Program-made: the position numbers and the translations under genes
Assembly: GCA_017480225.1 (NCBI GenBank)
Contig: JAFVBB010000004.1
Coordinates: forward strand, 124,001-188,000
Reading direction: 5' to 3'
Source of the DNA: Bacteroidales bacterium
GTDB taxonomy: Bacteria > Bacteroidota > Bacteroidia > Bacteroidales > P3
DNA length: 64,000 nucleotides
Notes under the pieces: generated by a model
The model's input: only the letters and a program-made list of their open reading frames with translations
Told to the model about the DNA's origin: nothing
The model's database searches: none
In this document: positions 24,693 through 33,457 of the stretch, piece by piece
Position numbering within the stretch: the stretch's first letter is position 1
Layout of the letters: each line of letters opens with the position of its first letter

Positions 24693-25664
24693 ATGGACAA
24701 CAATAAGAGGAGACTGATAAATGAGCTGACCGACGGTATGCAGAGGCTCTGCGCGGTGGCCAACCGGGTTGTGGCCCTCAAGGGCGAGGTGAACCGCATC
24801 GAGGTGGATTTGCTGCTCGAAGACCTGCGCAGGCTCTACGACGTGGCGCTGCGCCTGGGCGACGACGAGCTTCCGCAGCAGCGCGAGGAGGCCGTCGACG
24901 AAGGGCAGCAGGCCGTGCTTGGCGCGGAGGAGCAGCACGTGATGGCCATGCTGGGCGGCATGGCCGCCATGCCGCAGCAGCCTGCGGTCGAAGTGCCTGT
25001 GCAGCCCGAGGCTGAAGAACAGCCGCCTGCTCCGCGCGCGGAGCAGGCGCCCGCCGAAGAGCCTGCGGCCACCGAGCCCGCCGCAGCCACACAGGAAGAG
25101 GCGCCTGTGCAGACAATGGAGCAGCTGGAACATAACGACAACGGACTGCTCTTCGAGGACATCGTGATAGACCCGCCCGTCGAGCAGGCCGCCGCAGCCG
25201 AGAGCGCCGAGGAGGAGGAAAAAGAGGAGGAACACGCGCAGCAGGAAGAGCCCAAGGCCGAGCCTGCCGATGAGCCAACTGCCACGGCGGCCGGGCAGCA
25301 GCCTGAGCAGCACGCAGAGGCCGCCGCCGAGCAGAGGCAGGCATCACTGCTCGACTACCTGCAGCAGCAGCCGGTGCGCACGCTCGGCGAGCAGCTTGCC
25401 TCAAGGCAGCCCCTGCAAGGCACGCTGGAGCGCAAGGTCGAGGACCTGCGCACGGTGATCAACATCAACGACCGCTTCACGTTCATGAGCGAGCTGTTCC
25501 ACAACAACATCAAGGCCTACAACGACTTCATACTCGACCTCAACGCGCTTCGCACACGCGAGGAGGCGCTGGCGGCGGTCGACGCCATGGCCTCGCGGCT
25601 GGGCTGGGACCGCGAGTCGGCGGCGGTGGCCGGCTTCATGCGCATACTTGACAAGAAATTCTGA
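24693..25664 (+). CDS. Acidic Ala/Glu/Pro-rich protein of unknown function, linked to gmk
   Basis: 323 residues in three parts. A helical N-terminus (1-75) is rich in Arg and Leu. A long low-complexity middle (about 85-225) of Glu, Ala, Pro and Gln is probably disordered. A C-terminal region (about 225-323) has a conserved look: VEDLRTVININDRFTFMSEL, then YNDFILDLNALRTREEAL. There is no signal peptide or transmembrane segment, so it is cytoplasmic. It lies 3 bp before gmk and heads the gmk-mreC-mreD-porZ-like-recO operon. From memory, proteins with this C-terminal region are found near gmk in other Bacteroidales; the function is unknown. Confidence 0.8.
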   Translation: MDNNKRRLINELTDGMQRLCAVANRVVALKGEVNRIEVDLLLEDLRRLYDVALRLGDDELPQQREEAVDEGQQAVLGAEEQHVMAMLGGMAAMPQQPAVEVPVQPEAEEQPPAPRAEQAPAEEPAATEPAAATQEEAPVQTMEQLEHNDNGLLFEDIVIDPPVEQAAAAESAEEEEKEEEHAQQEEPKAEPADEPTATAAGQQPEQHAEAAAEQRQASLLDYLQQQPVRTLGEQLASRQPLQGTLERKVEDLRTVININDRFTFMSELFHNNIKAYNDFILDLNALRTREEALAAVDAMASRLGWDRESAAVAGFMRILDKKF

Positions 25665-25667
25665 ACC

Positions 25668-26234
25668 ATGGGCAAGGCTATTCTTTTCTCGGCGCCCTCG
25701 GGCTGCGGCAAGACGACAATCATCGGCGAGCTGATGCGCTATTTCGACTGCTTCGACTTCAGCGTGTCGGCCACCTCGCGCCAGCCCCGCGGCACCGAGC
25801 GCGACGGCGTGGAATACTACTTCATGAGCCACGGCGAGTTCATGCGCCGTGTGGCCGAGGGGCAGTTCCTGGAGTGGGAGGAGGTGTACCAAGGCACCTG
25901 CTACGGCACGCTGCGCAGCGAGCTGGACCGCATCTGGGCCAAGGGAAAGGCGATAGTGTTCGACGTAGACGTCAACGGCGGGCGCAACATAAAGCGCCAC
26001 CTGGGCGACGACGCGCTGAGCATCTTCGTCATGCCGCCCAGCCTTGAGGTGCTGGAGCAGCGGCTGCGCGGGCGCGGCACCGACAGCGAGGAGGCCATCA
26101 CGAAGCGGCTGGCACGCAGCGCGGAGGAGCTGAAGCAGGCCGGGCAGTTCGACGTGACGCTGGTGAACGACGACCTGCAGCGCGCCGTCGACGAGGCCCG
26201 CGCCATCATTGAACGCTTCCTCGGTCGGCAATGA
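25668..26234 (+). CDS. gmk: Guanylate kinase
   Basis: 188 residues, cytoplasmic; it phosphorylates GMP to GDP with ATP in guanine nucleotide supply. The P-loop SAPSGCGKTT lies at 8-17. The GMP-binding segment follows as SVSATSRQPRGTERDGVEYY, with the lid region and the FDVDVNGGRNIK motif behind it. The length is close to the usual 190-205. It lies 3 bp after the acidic unknown gene and 6 bp before mreC. Confidence 0.96.
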   Translation: MGKAILFSAPSGCGKTTIIGELMRYFDCFDFSVSATSRQPRGTERDGVEYYFMSHGEFMRRVAEGQFLEWEEVYQGTCYGTLRSELDRIWAKGKAIVFDVDVNGGRNIKRHLGDDALSIFVMPPSLEVLEQRLRGRGTDSEEAITKRLARSAEELKQAGQFDVTLVNDDLQRAVDEARAIIERFLGRQ

Positions 26235-26240
26235 CAGTCT

Positions 26241-27059
26241 ATGGACAAGCTGATTGACCTGCTGAAAAAATACAACCACTGGCTGGTGTTCGTGCTGCTG
26301 GCCGTGGCCTCGGTGCTGATGATGTCGGGCAGCACCTACTACCAGCGCTCGCGCCTGTCGAGGTGGGCGCTGGCGGTGGCCGGGTCGTGGTTCGAGGGAG
26401 TGCACTCGGTGTCGGGCTACTTCGGGCTGAAGGGCGAGAACGACCGCCTGGCGGCAGAGAATGCCATGCTGCGCGCCCAGATGGCGGAAAGCTACATCAG
26501 CTACACCGACACGGTGTTCACGGTGCGCGACACCGTGTACCGCCAGCGCTACGACTACACCGAGGCGACAGTGATTAAGAACTCGTGGAGCCAGCAGAAC
26601 AACTTCATCATGATCGGCAAGGGCAGCCGCCAGGGCGTGGAGCCCGACATGGCCGTCATAGCGCCGGGCGGCATAGTGGGCATCGTGGTGACCACGACCG
26701 ACAATTTCTCCACGGTGATGCCAGTGCTCCACTCCGACAGCCGCAACAGCGTCAAGCTGAAGCGCGCGGGCGTCAACGGCTCGCTGGTGTGGGACGGCCT
26801 TGACTACCGCTACGCACAGGTGGTCGACGTGCCCACCACCCATCCTTTCGAGCGCGGCGACACAGTTGTGACGTCGGGGCTTGCCGCCGACTTCCCGGAA
26901 GGCATAATGGTTGGCTACGTGGAGAATGCCGACACCTTGAAAGGCAGCGGCTTCTACCGCATTCGCATACGTCTGGCCACCGACTTCAACAAGCTTGACC
27001 ACGTGTATATCATCAACAACAAGTTCCGCAAGGAACAGGAAGAACTGGAACGGAAATGA
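26241..27059 (+). CDS. mreC: Rod shape-determining protein MreC
   Basis: 272 residues. A bitopic inner-membrane protein: one N-terminal transmembrane helix (about 14-30, WLVFVLLAVASVLMM), a coiled coil (about 60-80), then the periplasmic beta-domain with VIAPGGIVGIVVTTTDNFS and VTSGLAADFPEGIMVG. It scaffolds the elongasome together with MreB, MreD, PBP2 and RodA. It overlaps mreD by 4 bp. No mreB is adjacent, and PBP2 and rodA are missing downstream, where a PorZ-like gene follows instead. Confidence 0.95.
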   Translation: MDKLIDLLKKYNHWLVFVLLAVASVLMMSGSTYYQRSRLSRWALAVAGSWFEGVHSVSGYFGLKGENDRLAAENAMLRAQMAESYISYTDTVFTVRDTVYRQRYDYTEATVIKNSWSQQNNFIMIGKGSRQGVEPDMAVIAPGGIVGIVVTTTDNFSTVMPVLHSDSRNSVKLKRAGVNGSLVWDGLDYRYAQVVDVPTTHPFERGDTVVTSGLAADFPEGIMVGYVENADTLKGSGFYRIRIRLATDFNKLDHVYIINNKFRKEQEELERK

Positions 27060-27574
27060 ACAAACTGGTGTGGCGCAACATAGGGCGGTTTGTGCTGCTG
27101 ATGCTGGTGCAGATGCTGGTGCTCAACCACGTCTACATGGGCGGCTACATCGTGCCGATGCTCTATGTGCTGTTCGTACTGATGCTGCCCACCTCGATGG
27201 GCAAAGTGCCGATGCTGCTGGCGGCCTTCGGCAGCGGGTTGCTGGCAGACGTGATGGCCGGGCCGCTTGGCTTCAACGCCTTAGCCTGCACGGTGGTGGC
27301 CATGTGCCGCGTGATGTTCGCCGACCGCATCCTTACGCGCGGCGACGACACGGTGGTGGCTGTGCCGAGCCTGCACAGCGTGGCCCCGCTCTACTTCGTC
27401 AGCTACCTGCTGCTCATGTTCGGCATATTCTACCTGGTGTTCTTCACCGTAGAGATGTTCGGTTTCCGCGGCTTTGGCGACGTACTGCTGGCCACGCTGG
27501 CCAGCACGCTGGCCAGCACCGCGCTGGCGCTGGTCTACCAGTTCATCTTCACACGGAAGGAGGCTACAGCATGA
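27056..27574 (+). CDS. mreD: Rod shape-determining protein MreD
   Basis: 172 residues with about five or six hydrophobic helices (for example FVLLMLVQMLVLNHVYMGG and FVSYLLLMFGIFYLVFFTV), the size and layout of MreD. It is an inner-membrane partner of MreC in cell elongation. It starts inside the end of mreC, and its stop overlaps the start of the PorZ-like gene (ATGA at 27571-27574), so the three genes are translationally coupled. Confidence 0.9.
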   Translation: MNKLVWRNIGRFVLLMLVQMLVLNHVYMGGYIVPMLYVLFVLMLPTSMGKVPMLLAAFGSGLLADVMAGPLGFNALACTVVAMCRVMFADRILTRGDDTVVAVPSLHSVAPLYFVSYLLLMFGIFYLVFFTVEMFGFRGFGDVLLATLASTLASTALALVYQFIFTRKEATA

Positions 27575-29871
27575 GGAGGCATTTGCTTGCGGCCATTGCG
27601 GCCATGCTTGTGTTGCAATTCGCCGAGGCGCAGACCGCCGTCGGCCATTGGCGCGACTGCCTGGACTACTCGCTGGTGAGGCATGTGGAGCCCGCGGGCG
27701 ACTATGTCTATGCCGCCGCCCGCGGCGGCCTGTTCCGCTACGACACACTCTACGGCACAGTGGAACGCCTTAACAAGACCACAGGACTGAGCGATGTGGG
27801 GGTGGCAACCATGGCCTACGACGAAACCACGTCGACCCTGGTGGTGGCCTACAACAACTCGAACATCGACCTCGTGAGCGGCAGCCACGTGCACAACCTT
27901 TCGGACGTGAAGCGAGGCGAGATAAGCGCCAACAAGACAATCCATGCCATACGCTTCCACAACGGCATGGCCTATCTCGCCACAGGCTTCGGAGTGGTGG
28001 TGGTGGACATTGCACGGCACGAGGTGAAGGAGACCCTCTACATTGGCGACGGCGGGAGCTACACCTCGGTGACAGCCCTGGCCTTCACCGCCGACAGCCT
28101 CTATGCCGCCACACCCCAGGGAATAAAACGCATCTCCACCAGCGAGCAGCACATGGGCATCAGCGACCGCTGGACGGCCGACAGCCGCCTTGGCGGGGTG
28201 AACGTCACAATGCTCGACACAATAGGCAACACACTGCTTGCCGCAGGCTACGAATCCGACCCTCTCCACACCGTGCTCTACGCCATGCGTGGCGGCGAGG
28301 TGCAGCCGTGGGACAGCGGCGAGGTGCGCTCCATGCGCAGCCGCGCGGGCAGGGTGGCTGTGTCGCGCGACGGCGCGGTGGTGCTCTACAACAGCAGCCT
28401 GGCCATGACCGACAGCATTGCCAGCTACGACTGGGGGGCAATGAAGGCGCACGACGCGGTGTGCACATCCCCTGCCACGCTGTGGGTAGGCCACGAGTGG
28501 GGTGGGCTGTTCAGGATGCGCCCCGGCGGCAACGACTACATCATGCCCGAAGGGCCATTCAACGGCGACAATACCTACCGCATTGTGGCCTCGGGCTACC
28601 GCACGATGGTCTGCCCGGGCGGCCACACCACGGTCTATGCCAACTCCTACCTGGAGCCTGAGCTGTGCGTCAGCGACGGCTATTCGTGGAATGTCACCGA
28701 CAAAAGCAACGGCCTGCTCGATGAAGCCCGTGACGTGCTTGACGTGGCGGTCGACCCCTTCGACACCACCCACTGGGTCGCAGCGGTGTGGGGCACCGGG
28801 CTGGCCGACATACGCGACGGCCGCGTGGAGGCCGTCATCGACGAGCAGGCCAGCGGCGGGGCGCTTGTGCCCTACACCGTGGGCTCAAGCAGCACACTGC
28901 GCACCGGCGCTGTAAGCTTCGACAGGCAAGGCAACCTGTGGACGCTACTCTCCAACTCCACCAACGCCCTGGCCAGCATGACCCCCAGCGGCGAGTGGCG
29001 CACATTCAACACCACCGCGCTTGCCCAGCAGCCCTCAGTGGACAAGCTTGTGTGCGACAGCATCAACGGCTACCTGTGGTTCATCGGCAGGGATAACATC
29101 ATCTATGTGCACGACGGCGAGAGCCGCATGGCGCGCGTCGACCCCAATGGCGGCAGCAAGCTGCAGACCGACGCCGTGACCGCCCTGACTCAGGACCACA
29201 CTGGCAACCTGTGGCTCGGCACCAACAAGGGCATCAAGGTGATATATGACGGCTACCGCGCCTTCCAGAACGGCGGCCGGGGCGAGGTGGCACCGGTGCA
29301 GTGCAGCAACATCACCATCACCAACGGCGAGTTCTACGAGTACCTCATGGCCTACGAGAGCATCACCGCCATTGCCGTCGACGGAGCCAACCGCAAGTGG
29401 GTGGGCACCTCGGGCGGCGGACTCTACCTCATCAGCTCCAACGGACTGGAGCAGCTGCAGCACTTCACCGCCGAGAACAGCCCGCTCTTCTCGAACAAGA
29501 TAGTAGCCATCGCCGTGCAACCTCGCACAGGCGAGGTGTATATCGGCACCGACCAGGGGCTTCAGGTCTACCGCTCCACGGCCACCCACGCCGAGAGCCA
29601 GCCCCGCGACGAGGTGCGCGTCTTCCCCAACCCGGTGCGCCCAGGCTACGACGGCCCGATAGCCATCGACGGCTTCACGCGCGACGGACTGGTGCACGTG
29701 ACCGACGCCGCGGGCCACACCGTCTACACCACGCAGGCGCTGGGCGGCCAGGCCGTGTGGTACGGGCGCAACCTCAAGGGCGAGCGCGTGGCCACCGGCG
29801 TCTACTATGTCTTCGCAGCCGACAACGAGGGGGGCAACCGCGCTGTCGGCAAAATACTTATCGTGCGATAG
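27571..29871 (+). CDS. porZ: PorZ-like two-propeller protein with T9SS sorting domain
   Basis: 766 residues from the ATG at 27571 that overlaps the mreD stop. A signal peptide (about 1-21, ending FAEAQ) is followed by many propeller blades of the two-component-regulator type (for example DHTGNLWLGTNKGIKVIYDG and NRKWVGTSGGGLYLI), then a type A sorting domain at the C-terminus (VRVFPNPVRPG, VATGVYYVF, KILIVR). Two propellers plus a sorting domain at about 770 residues is the architecture of PorZ, which in Porphyromonas delivers anionic LPS to the T9SS sortase for cargo attachment. Close association with recO supports a conserved locus. The open frame extends upstream to 26995, but that part overlaps mreC and mreD out of frame. 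Confidence 0.8.
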   Translation: MRRHLLAAIAAMLVLQFAEAQTAVGHWRDCLDYSLVRHVEPAGDYVYAAARGGLFRYDTLYGTVERLNKTTGLSDVGVATMAYDETTSTLVVAYNNSNIDLVSGSHVHNLSDVKRGEISANKTIHAIRFHNGMAYLATGFGVVVVDIARHEVKETLYIGDGGSYTSVTALAFTADSLYAATPQGIKRISTSEQHMGISDRWTADSRLGGVNVTMLDTIGNTLLAAGYESDPLHTVLYAMRGGEVQPWDSGEVRSMRSRAGRVAVSRDGAVVLYNSSLAMTDSIASYDWGAMKAHDAVCTSPATLWVGHEWGGLFRMRPGGNDYIMPEGPFNGDNTYRIVASGYRTMVCPGGHTTVYANSYLEPELCVSDGYSWNVTDKSNGLLDEARDVLDVAVDPFDTTHWVAAVWGTGLADIRDGRVEAVIDEQASGGALVPYTVGSSSTLRTGAVSFDRQGNLWTLLSNSTNALASMTPSGEWRTFNTTALAQQPSVDKLVCDSINGYLWFIGRDNIIYVHDGESRMARVDPNGGSKLQTDAVTALTQDHTGNLWLGTNKGIKVIYDGYRAFQNGGRGEVAPVQCSNITITNGEFYEYLMAYESITAIAVDGANRKWVGTSGGGLYLISSNGLEQLQHFTAENSPLFSNKIVAIAVQPRTGEVYIGTDQGLQVYRSTATHAESQPRDEVRVFPNPVRPGYDGPIAIDGFTRDGLVHVTDAAGHTVYTTQALGGQAVWYGRNLKGERVATGVYYVFAADNEGGNRAVGKILIVR

Positions 29872-29874
29872 CCT

Positions 29875-30561
29875 ATGCTCGTCTCCACCTCCGGCATGGT
29901 ACTGCACACCACCCCCTACGGCGAGACCTCGGTCGTGGCGCGCATCTTCACGCGCCAGCTCGGGGTGCGCTCCTACCTGGTGAAGGGCGTCAGAACCCAG
30001 CGCGGGCGCGTCAAGCAGAACCTGCTGCAACCCCTCTCGTGCCTCGACATGGTGGTCTACGACAGCCGCCACGGCAGCCTCGACTACATCAAGGAGATGG
30101 CACCCCGCCACCCTGCCGGCCAGCCCTCGGCGGTGGGCAACGCGCTTCGCTTCTTCATGACCGAGGTGCTCTACAAGGTGCTGCGCGACGAGGAGCCCCT
30201 GCCCTCGCTCTGGGACTACGTGGAGCAGCAGAGCCTGGCCGACGCCGGGCGCGACACCCCGATGCTGTTCATGCTCGGCCTCTCCCACCACCTCGGCATC
30301 GAGCCCCTCGACAACTTTGCGCCGTCGGCGCCCCTGTTCGACCTGCAGCAAGGCTGCTTCGTCGGCGCGCCGGGCGAGACCACCCTTCCGCAGGCCCACT
30401 CAGCCCTGCTCCACAGCTACCTGCCGGGCAACCGCCCCGCCGGCGCCTCGCCAGCGCAGCGGCGCGACCTGCTGGGCGCCATGATAGCCTACTTCCAGAT
30501 GCACCTCGCATCATTCGGCAACATCACCAGCCACGAGATTTTACACACCGTCTTACGATAA
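29875..30561 (+). CDS. recO: DNA repair protein RecO
   Basis: 228 residues, cytoplasmic. It anneals single strands and loads RecA with RecR in the RecFOR pathway. The OB-fold N-terminus is typical: GMVLHTTPYGETSVVARIFTRQLGVRSYLVKGVR. The zinc-finger cysteines found in many RecO proteins are not evident, as is common in Bacteroidetes. It starts 3 bp after the PorZ-like gene and is followed after 19 bp by the subtilase gene. Confidence 0.93.
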   Translation: MLVSTSGMVLHTTPYGETSVVARIFTRQLGVRSYLVKGVRTQRGRVKQNLLQPLSCLDMVVYDSRHGSLDYIKEMAPRHPAGQPSAVGNALRFFMTEVLYKVLRDEEPLPSLWDYVEQQSLADAGRDTPMLFMLGLSHHLGIEPLDNFAPSAPLFDLQQGCFVGAPGETTLPQAHSALLHSYLPGNRPAGASPAQRRDLLGAMIAYFQMHLASFGNITSHEILHTVLR

Positions 30562-30580
30562 CAACAACACACACGCACCT

Positions 30581-32887
30581 ATGAAACATTTAGCAACAAT
30601 CGCAGCGTCGCTGCTGCTGGCATGGCAGCTCCAGGCGCAACAGGCATGGTGGGTGTTCCTGGCCGACAAGGCAGGCACCACCTTCGACCCCTACTCCTAC
30701 TTCGACGCCAAGGCCATAGAGCGCTACCAGCAGTGCGGCGCCGACCTCTACGACATGAGCAACTACCCGCTCAACGACAGCTACGTGTCCGCCGTCGTCG
30801 GCCTGGCCGACGAGGAGGTGGGCACCAGCCGCTGGATGAACGCCGTCGGCGTGGTGGCCACCGCCAGCCAGGCCGAGGCCATTGCCAGCCTGCCCTTCGT
30901 GCTGCGCGTGCAGCCCATCGAGAGCAACATGCACCTCGCCTCGGCCGATGTCATAGCCGACGACGACGAGCCTGACGAGACCGACAGCACCCTCACCATG
31001 CAGCTGCAGCGTATGCAGGGCGGCCTCTTCCGCCAGGCCGGCATCGACGGCAAGGGTGTGCGCATAGCCGTGTTCGACGGCGGCTTCCCCAGGGTCGACA
31101 CCCACGACGCCTTCGCCCACCTGCGCGCCGACAAGCGCATACTCAAAACCTGGAACTTCCCCAACCGCAAAGAGAACGTCTACGGCTGGAACAGCCACGG
31201 CACGATGACCCTCAGCTGCATCGCCGGGCGCAAGAATGGCATGGACATCGGCCTGGCCACCGGCGCCGAGTTCCTGCTGGCGCGCACCGAGGTGAACGCC
31301 GAGCCCTTCAAGGAGGAGGTGTGGTGGCAGCAGGCCGTCGAGTGGGCCGACCGCAACGGCGCCAACATCATCTCCAGCAGCCTCGGCTACGGCAAGGACC
31401 GCTACTACACGCGCGACATGGACGGCACCTCCTACGTGGCCCGCGCGGCCAACATGGCAGCCCGCAAGGGTATGCTGGTGGTGAACTCGGCAGGCAACGA
31501 GGCCGACGACTCAGGCTGGCAGTACATCATCACGCCCAGCGACGCCGACAGCGTGCTCTGCATCGGCGGCATCATCCACTCGCTCACCTACTACGAGCAC
31601 ATCTCCTTCGCCTCCTTCGGTCCCACCGCCGACGGCCGCCAGAAGCCCAACCTCTGCGCCTTCGCCCACGCCCACGCCGCCTCGCCGCGCAGCAACAAGT
31701 CCTACGAGATGGTCTACGGCACCAGCTTCTCCTGCCCGCTGGTGGCCGGCTTCGCCGCCTGCGCCTGGCAGGCCTCCAAGGGCATGACCAACATGCAGCT
31801 CTTCGACGCCCTGCAGCGCAGCGGCGACCTTTACCCCTACTGCGACTATGCCTTCGGCTACGGCGTGCCGCAGGCCTCCTACTTCGTGGGCAAGTCACCC
31901 GCCGAGCCCGCGGGCCAGACCTTCCGCTTCGAGACGCAGGGTCCCTCCAAGGTGAGCGTCATACCCCTGCAGCCCGACAGCAACGTGCACGTCTTCTTCA
32001 AGGACGTCGACGACGCCACCGGGCGCATCATCATGTACGGCAAGCGCACCGTGCAGTTCTTCGACACCACCATGAGCCTCGACATCGAGGGCGGGCACCA
32101 CATCTACGTCTTCATGAAAGGCAGCATGGCCGACTACCGGTTCGAGCGCCCCACCAACGTGGCCGACAAGAAAGAGTGGGCCTACATGCGCAGCAACGCC
32201 AAGAAGCACATCAACGTGGTCGACGTGCTCAACCGCGCCCCCTCGCAGGACATACCGCGCGAGAAGCACTTCGGCTACAGTGTCAACGTCGCGATCGGCC
32301 TGCCGGTGGCCATCGGCGGCAACGAGGTGTCTGCCCGCTTCTGGTCGCCCGCCGCCCGCGGCGAGCTGTCGGCCGGCTACAAGTTCACCAAGGCCTACAG
32401 CCTCTGGCTGGGCTGCGAGGTCGGCAACGTCCACTACCGCTACAACGGCCGTGCCGTCAACGAGTTGGAGCAGGCCCTGGGCATGGCTGGCACCATCAAC
32501 TCGGCCGACGCCGTGAAGAAGCGCACCACCACCCTCTCCGAGTTCGGCCTGCAACTGTTCCAGCGCGTGCGGCTCACACCCGGCGGCGGCATCACCCATT
32601 ACGGCCTCTACTGGGACCTCGGCGTCTACGGCACCTACGGCTGGAACGACTACAGCGTCAGGTACGTCGACAACACCCCCGGCAATGTGGCCGACCGCTT
32701 CGAGCAGCGCCTCTTCGGCGTCGCCCCGCTGGACGACTACCGCTGGAACTACGGCATCATCACGCGCATCGGCTACGACTGGTACAGCCTTTACGCGCGC
32801 TACCGCCTCAACGGCATCGGGCGCCAGCCAGCCGCAGGCCAGCTGCTGCTGCCGCGCCTGGAGGTCGGCATATCAATAGGCTTGTAG
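30581..32887 (+). CDS. Exported subtilisin-like serine protease (S8) with barrel-like C-terminus
   Basis: 768 residues. A signal peptide (about 1-20, ending QLQAQ) and a pro-region (about 21-145) precede an S8 domain with an intact catalytic triad: Asp166 in AVFDGGFP, His206 in WNSHGTM, Ser382 in GTSFSCPLVAG, with the oxyanion Asn306 in NSAGNE. After a beta-rich middle region (about 420-560), residues about 565-768 read as alternating amphipathic strands (GELSAGYKF, YSLWLGCEVGNVHYRY, YGLYWDLGVYGTYGW, YSLYARYRL) and end VGISIGL. That resembles an outer-membrane barrel, and no T9SS sorting domain is present. It is the last gene of the gmk-recO operon and is closed by a terminator. Confidence 0.88.
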   Translation: MKHLATIAASLLLAWQLQAQQAWWVFLADKAGTTFDPYSYFDAKAIERYQQCGADLYDMSNYPLNDSYVSAVVGLADEEVGTSRWMNAVGVVATASQAEAIASLPFVLRVQPIESNMHLASADVIADDDEPDETDSTLTMQLQRMQGGLFRQAGIDGKGVRIAVFDGGFPRVDTHDAFAHLRADKRILKTWNFPNRKENVYGWNSHGTMTLSCIAGRKNGMDIGLATGAEFLLARTEVNAEPFKEEVWWQQAVEWADRNGANIISSSLGYGKDRYYTRDMDGTSYVARAANMAARKGMLVVNSAGNEADDSGWQYIITPSDADSVLCIGGIIHSLTYYEHISFASFGPTADGRQKPNLCAFAHAHAASPRSNKSYEMVYGTSFSCPLVAGFAACAWQASKGMTNMQLFDALQRSGDLYPYCDYAFGYGVPQASYFVGKSPAEPAGQTFRFETQGPSKVSVIPLQPDSNVHVFFKDVDDATGRIIMYGKRTVQFFDTTMSLDIEGGHHIYVFMKGSMADYRFERPTNVADKKEWAYMRSNAKKHINVVDVLNRAPSQDIPREKHFGYSVNVAIGLPVAIGGNEVSARFWSPAARGELSAGYKFTKAYSLWLGCEVGNVHYRYNGRAVNELEQALGMAGTINSADAVKKRTTTLSEFGLQLFQRVRLTPGGGITHYGLYWDLGVYGTYGWNDYSVRYVDNTPGNVADRFEQRLFGVAPLDDYRWNYGIITRIGYDWYSLYARYRLNGIGRQPAAGQLLLPRLEVGISIGL

Positions 32888-32912
32888 CCACAGCCTTACG
32901 CAACCACACAGC

Positions 32913-32944
32913 AAGGCGATGCCATACGGCACCGCCTTCTTTTT
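32913..32944 (+). terminator. Intrinsic terminator of the long gmk-recO-subtilase operon
   Basis: AAGGCG (32913-32918) pairs with CGCCTT (32933-32938), with an inner GCC/GGC stem, followed by CTTTTT. Confidence 0.82.
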
Positions 32945-33030
32945 ACACACTCATTTACAGTCGCTTGCGGCAAGCGGTCGCCATAAACGACTGAAACCCA
33001 GCCTGCAAAGCCACCAAGGCAATGTCAACA

Positions 33031-33132
33031 CCGTCTGTTCTTCGATTGTTCTCCGATTGTTCTTCGATTGTTCTTCGATTTATAATCGGAGAACAATCGA
33101 AGAACAATCGCACATCAATCGAAGAACAGGCG
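33031..33132. repeat. Palindromic 11-mer repeat element, copy C, with tail on the left
   Basis: The left arm starts CCGTCTGTTC and holds four units; the right arm has four units, one altered to ATCGCACATCA, and ends CAGGCG. The tail shared with copies B and E lies on the left here (about 32990-33030: GAAACCCAGCC, GCAAAGCC, CAATGTCAACA on the plus strand), so this copy is inverted relative to B and E. It sits downstream of the subtilase operon terminator. Confidence 0.95.
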
Positions 33133-33285
33133 TCGCCAACATCGACGCGGCGCGCCGCAAAACTGCACGCACACAGCGTTGCCCCCGGGCCCGATTTTCG
33201 GCGCACGACCGACGCCGGCGCACCAAAAAAACGCGCTGATGGCACGCTGTCACAGGAAATTAACATGCAGATTATCAGCCAATTA

Positions 33286-33296
33286 CCCCCCCCCCC
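33286..33296. repeat. C11 homopolymer upstream of the 1460-residue surface protein gene
   Basis: Eleven consecutive C in the plus strand, 35 bp before the -7 word at 33332, so just upstream of the promoter. Like the tract near 13575, it stands in front of a large secreted-protein gene. Apart from this and the promoter word, 33133-33457 shows nothing else. Confidence 0.85.
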
Positions 33297-33331
33297 ATTC
33301 AGATTTCTGCCGGCCTGTGGAAAATTTTTCG

Positions 33332-33339
33332 TACCTTTG
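33332..33339 (+). promoter_or_regulatory. -7 promoter word of the 1460-residue surface protein gene
   Basis: TACCTTTG fits TAnnTTTG. Initiation near 33345 would give a leader of about 113 nt. No clear -33 TTTG is seen. Confidence 0.5.
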
Positions 33340-33457
33340 CACCTCGTTTTCAGCGAGAAAACAGCCCCCGGCCGCGGACTAAAAGGGTTCGGTCCGCCGC
33401 CGGTGGAGCAAGGAGCAAATTGACTGGAACCCGACTGTTAACCCTACAAGTCGCACT

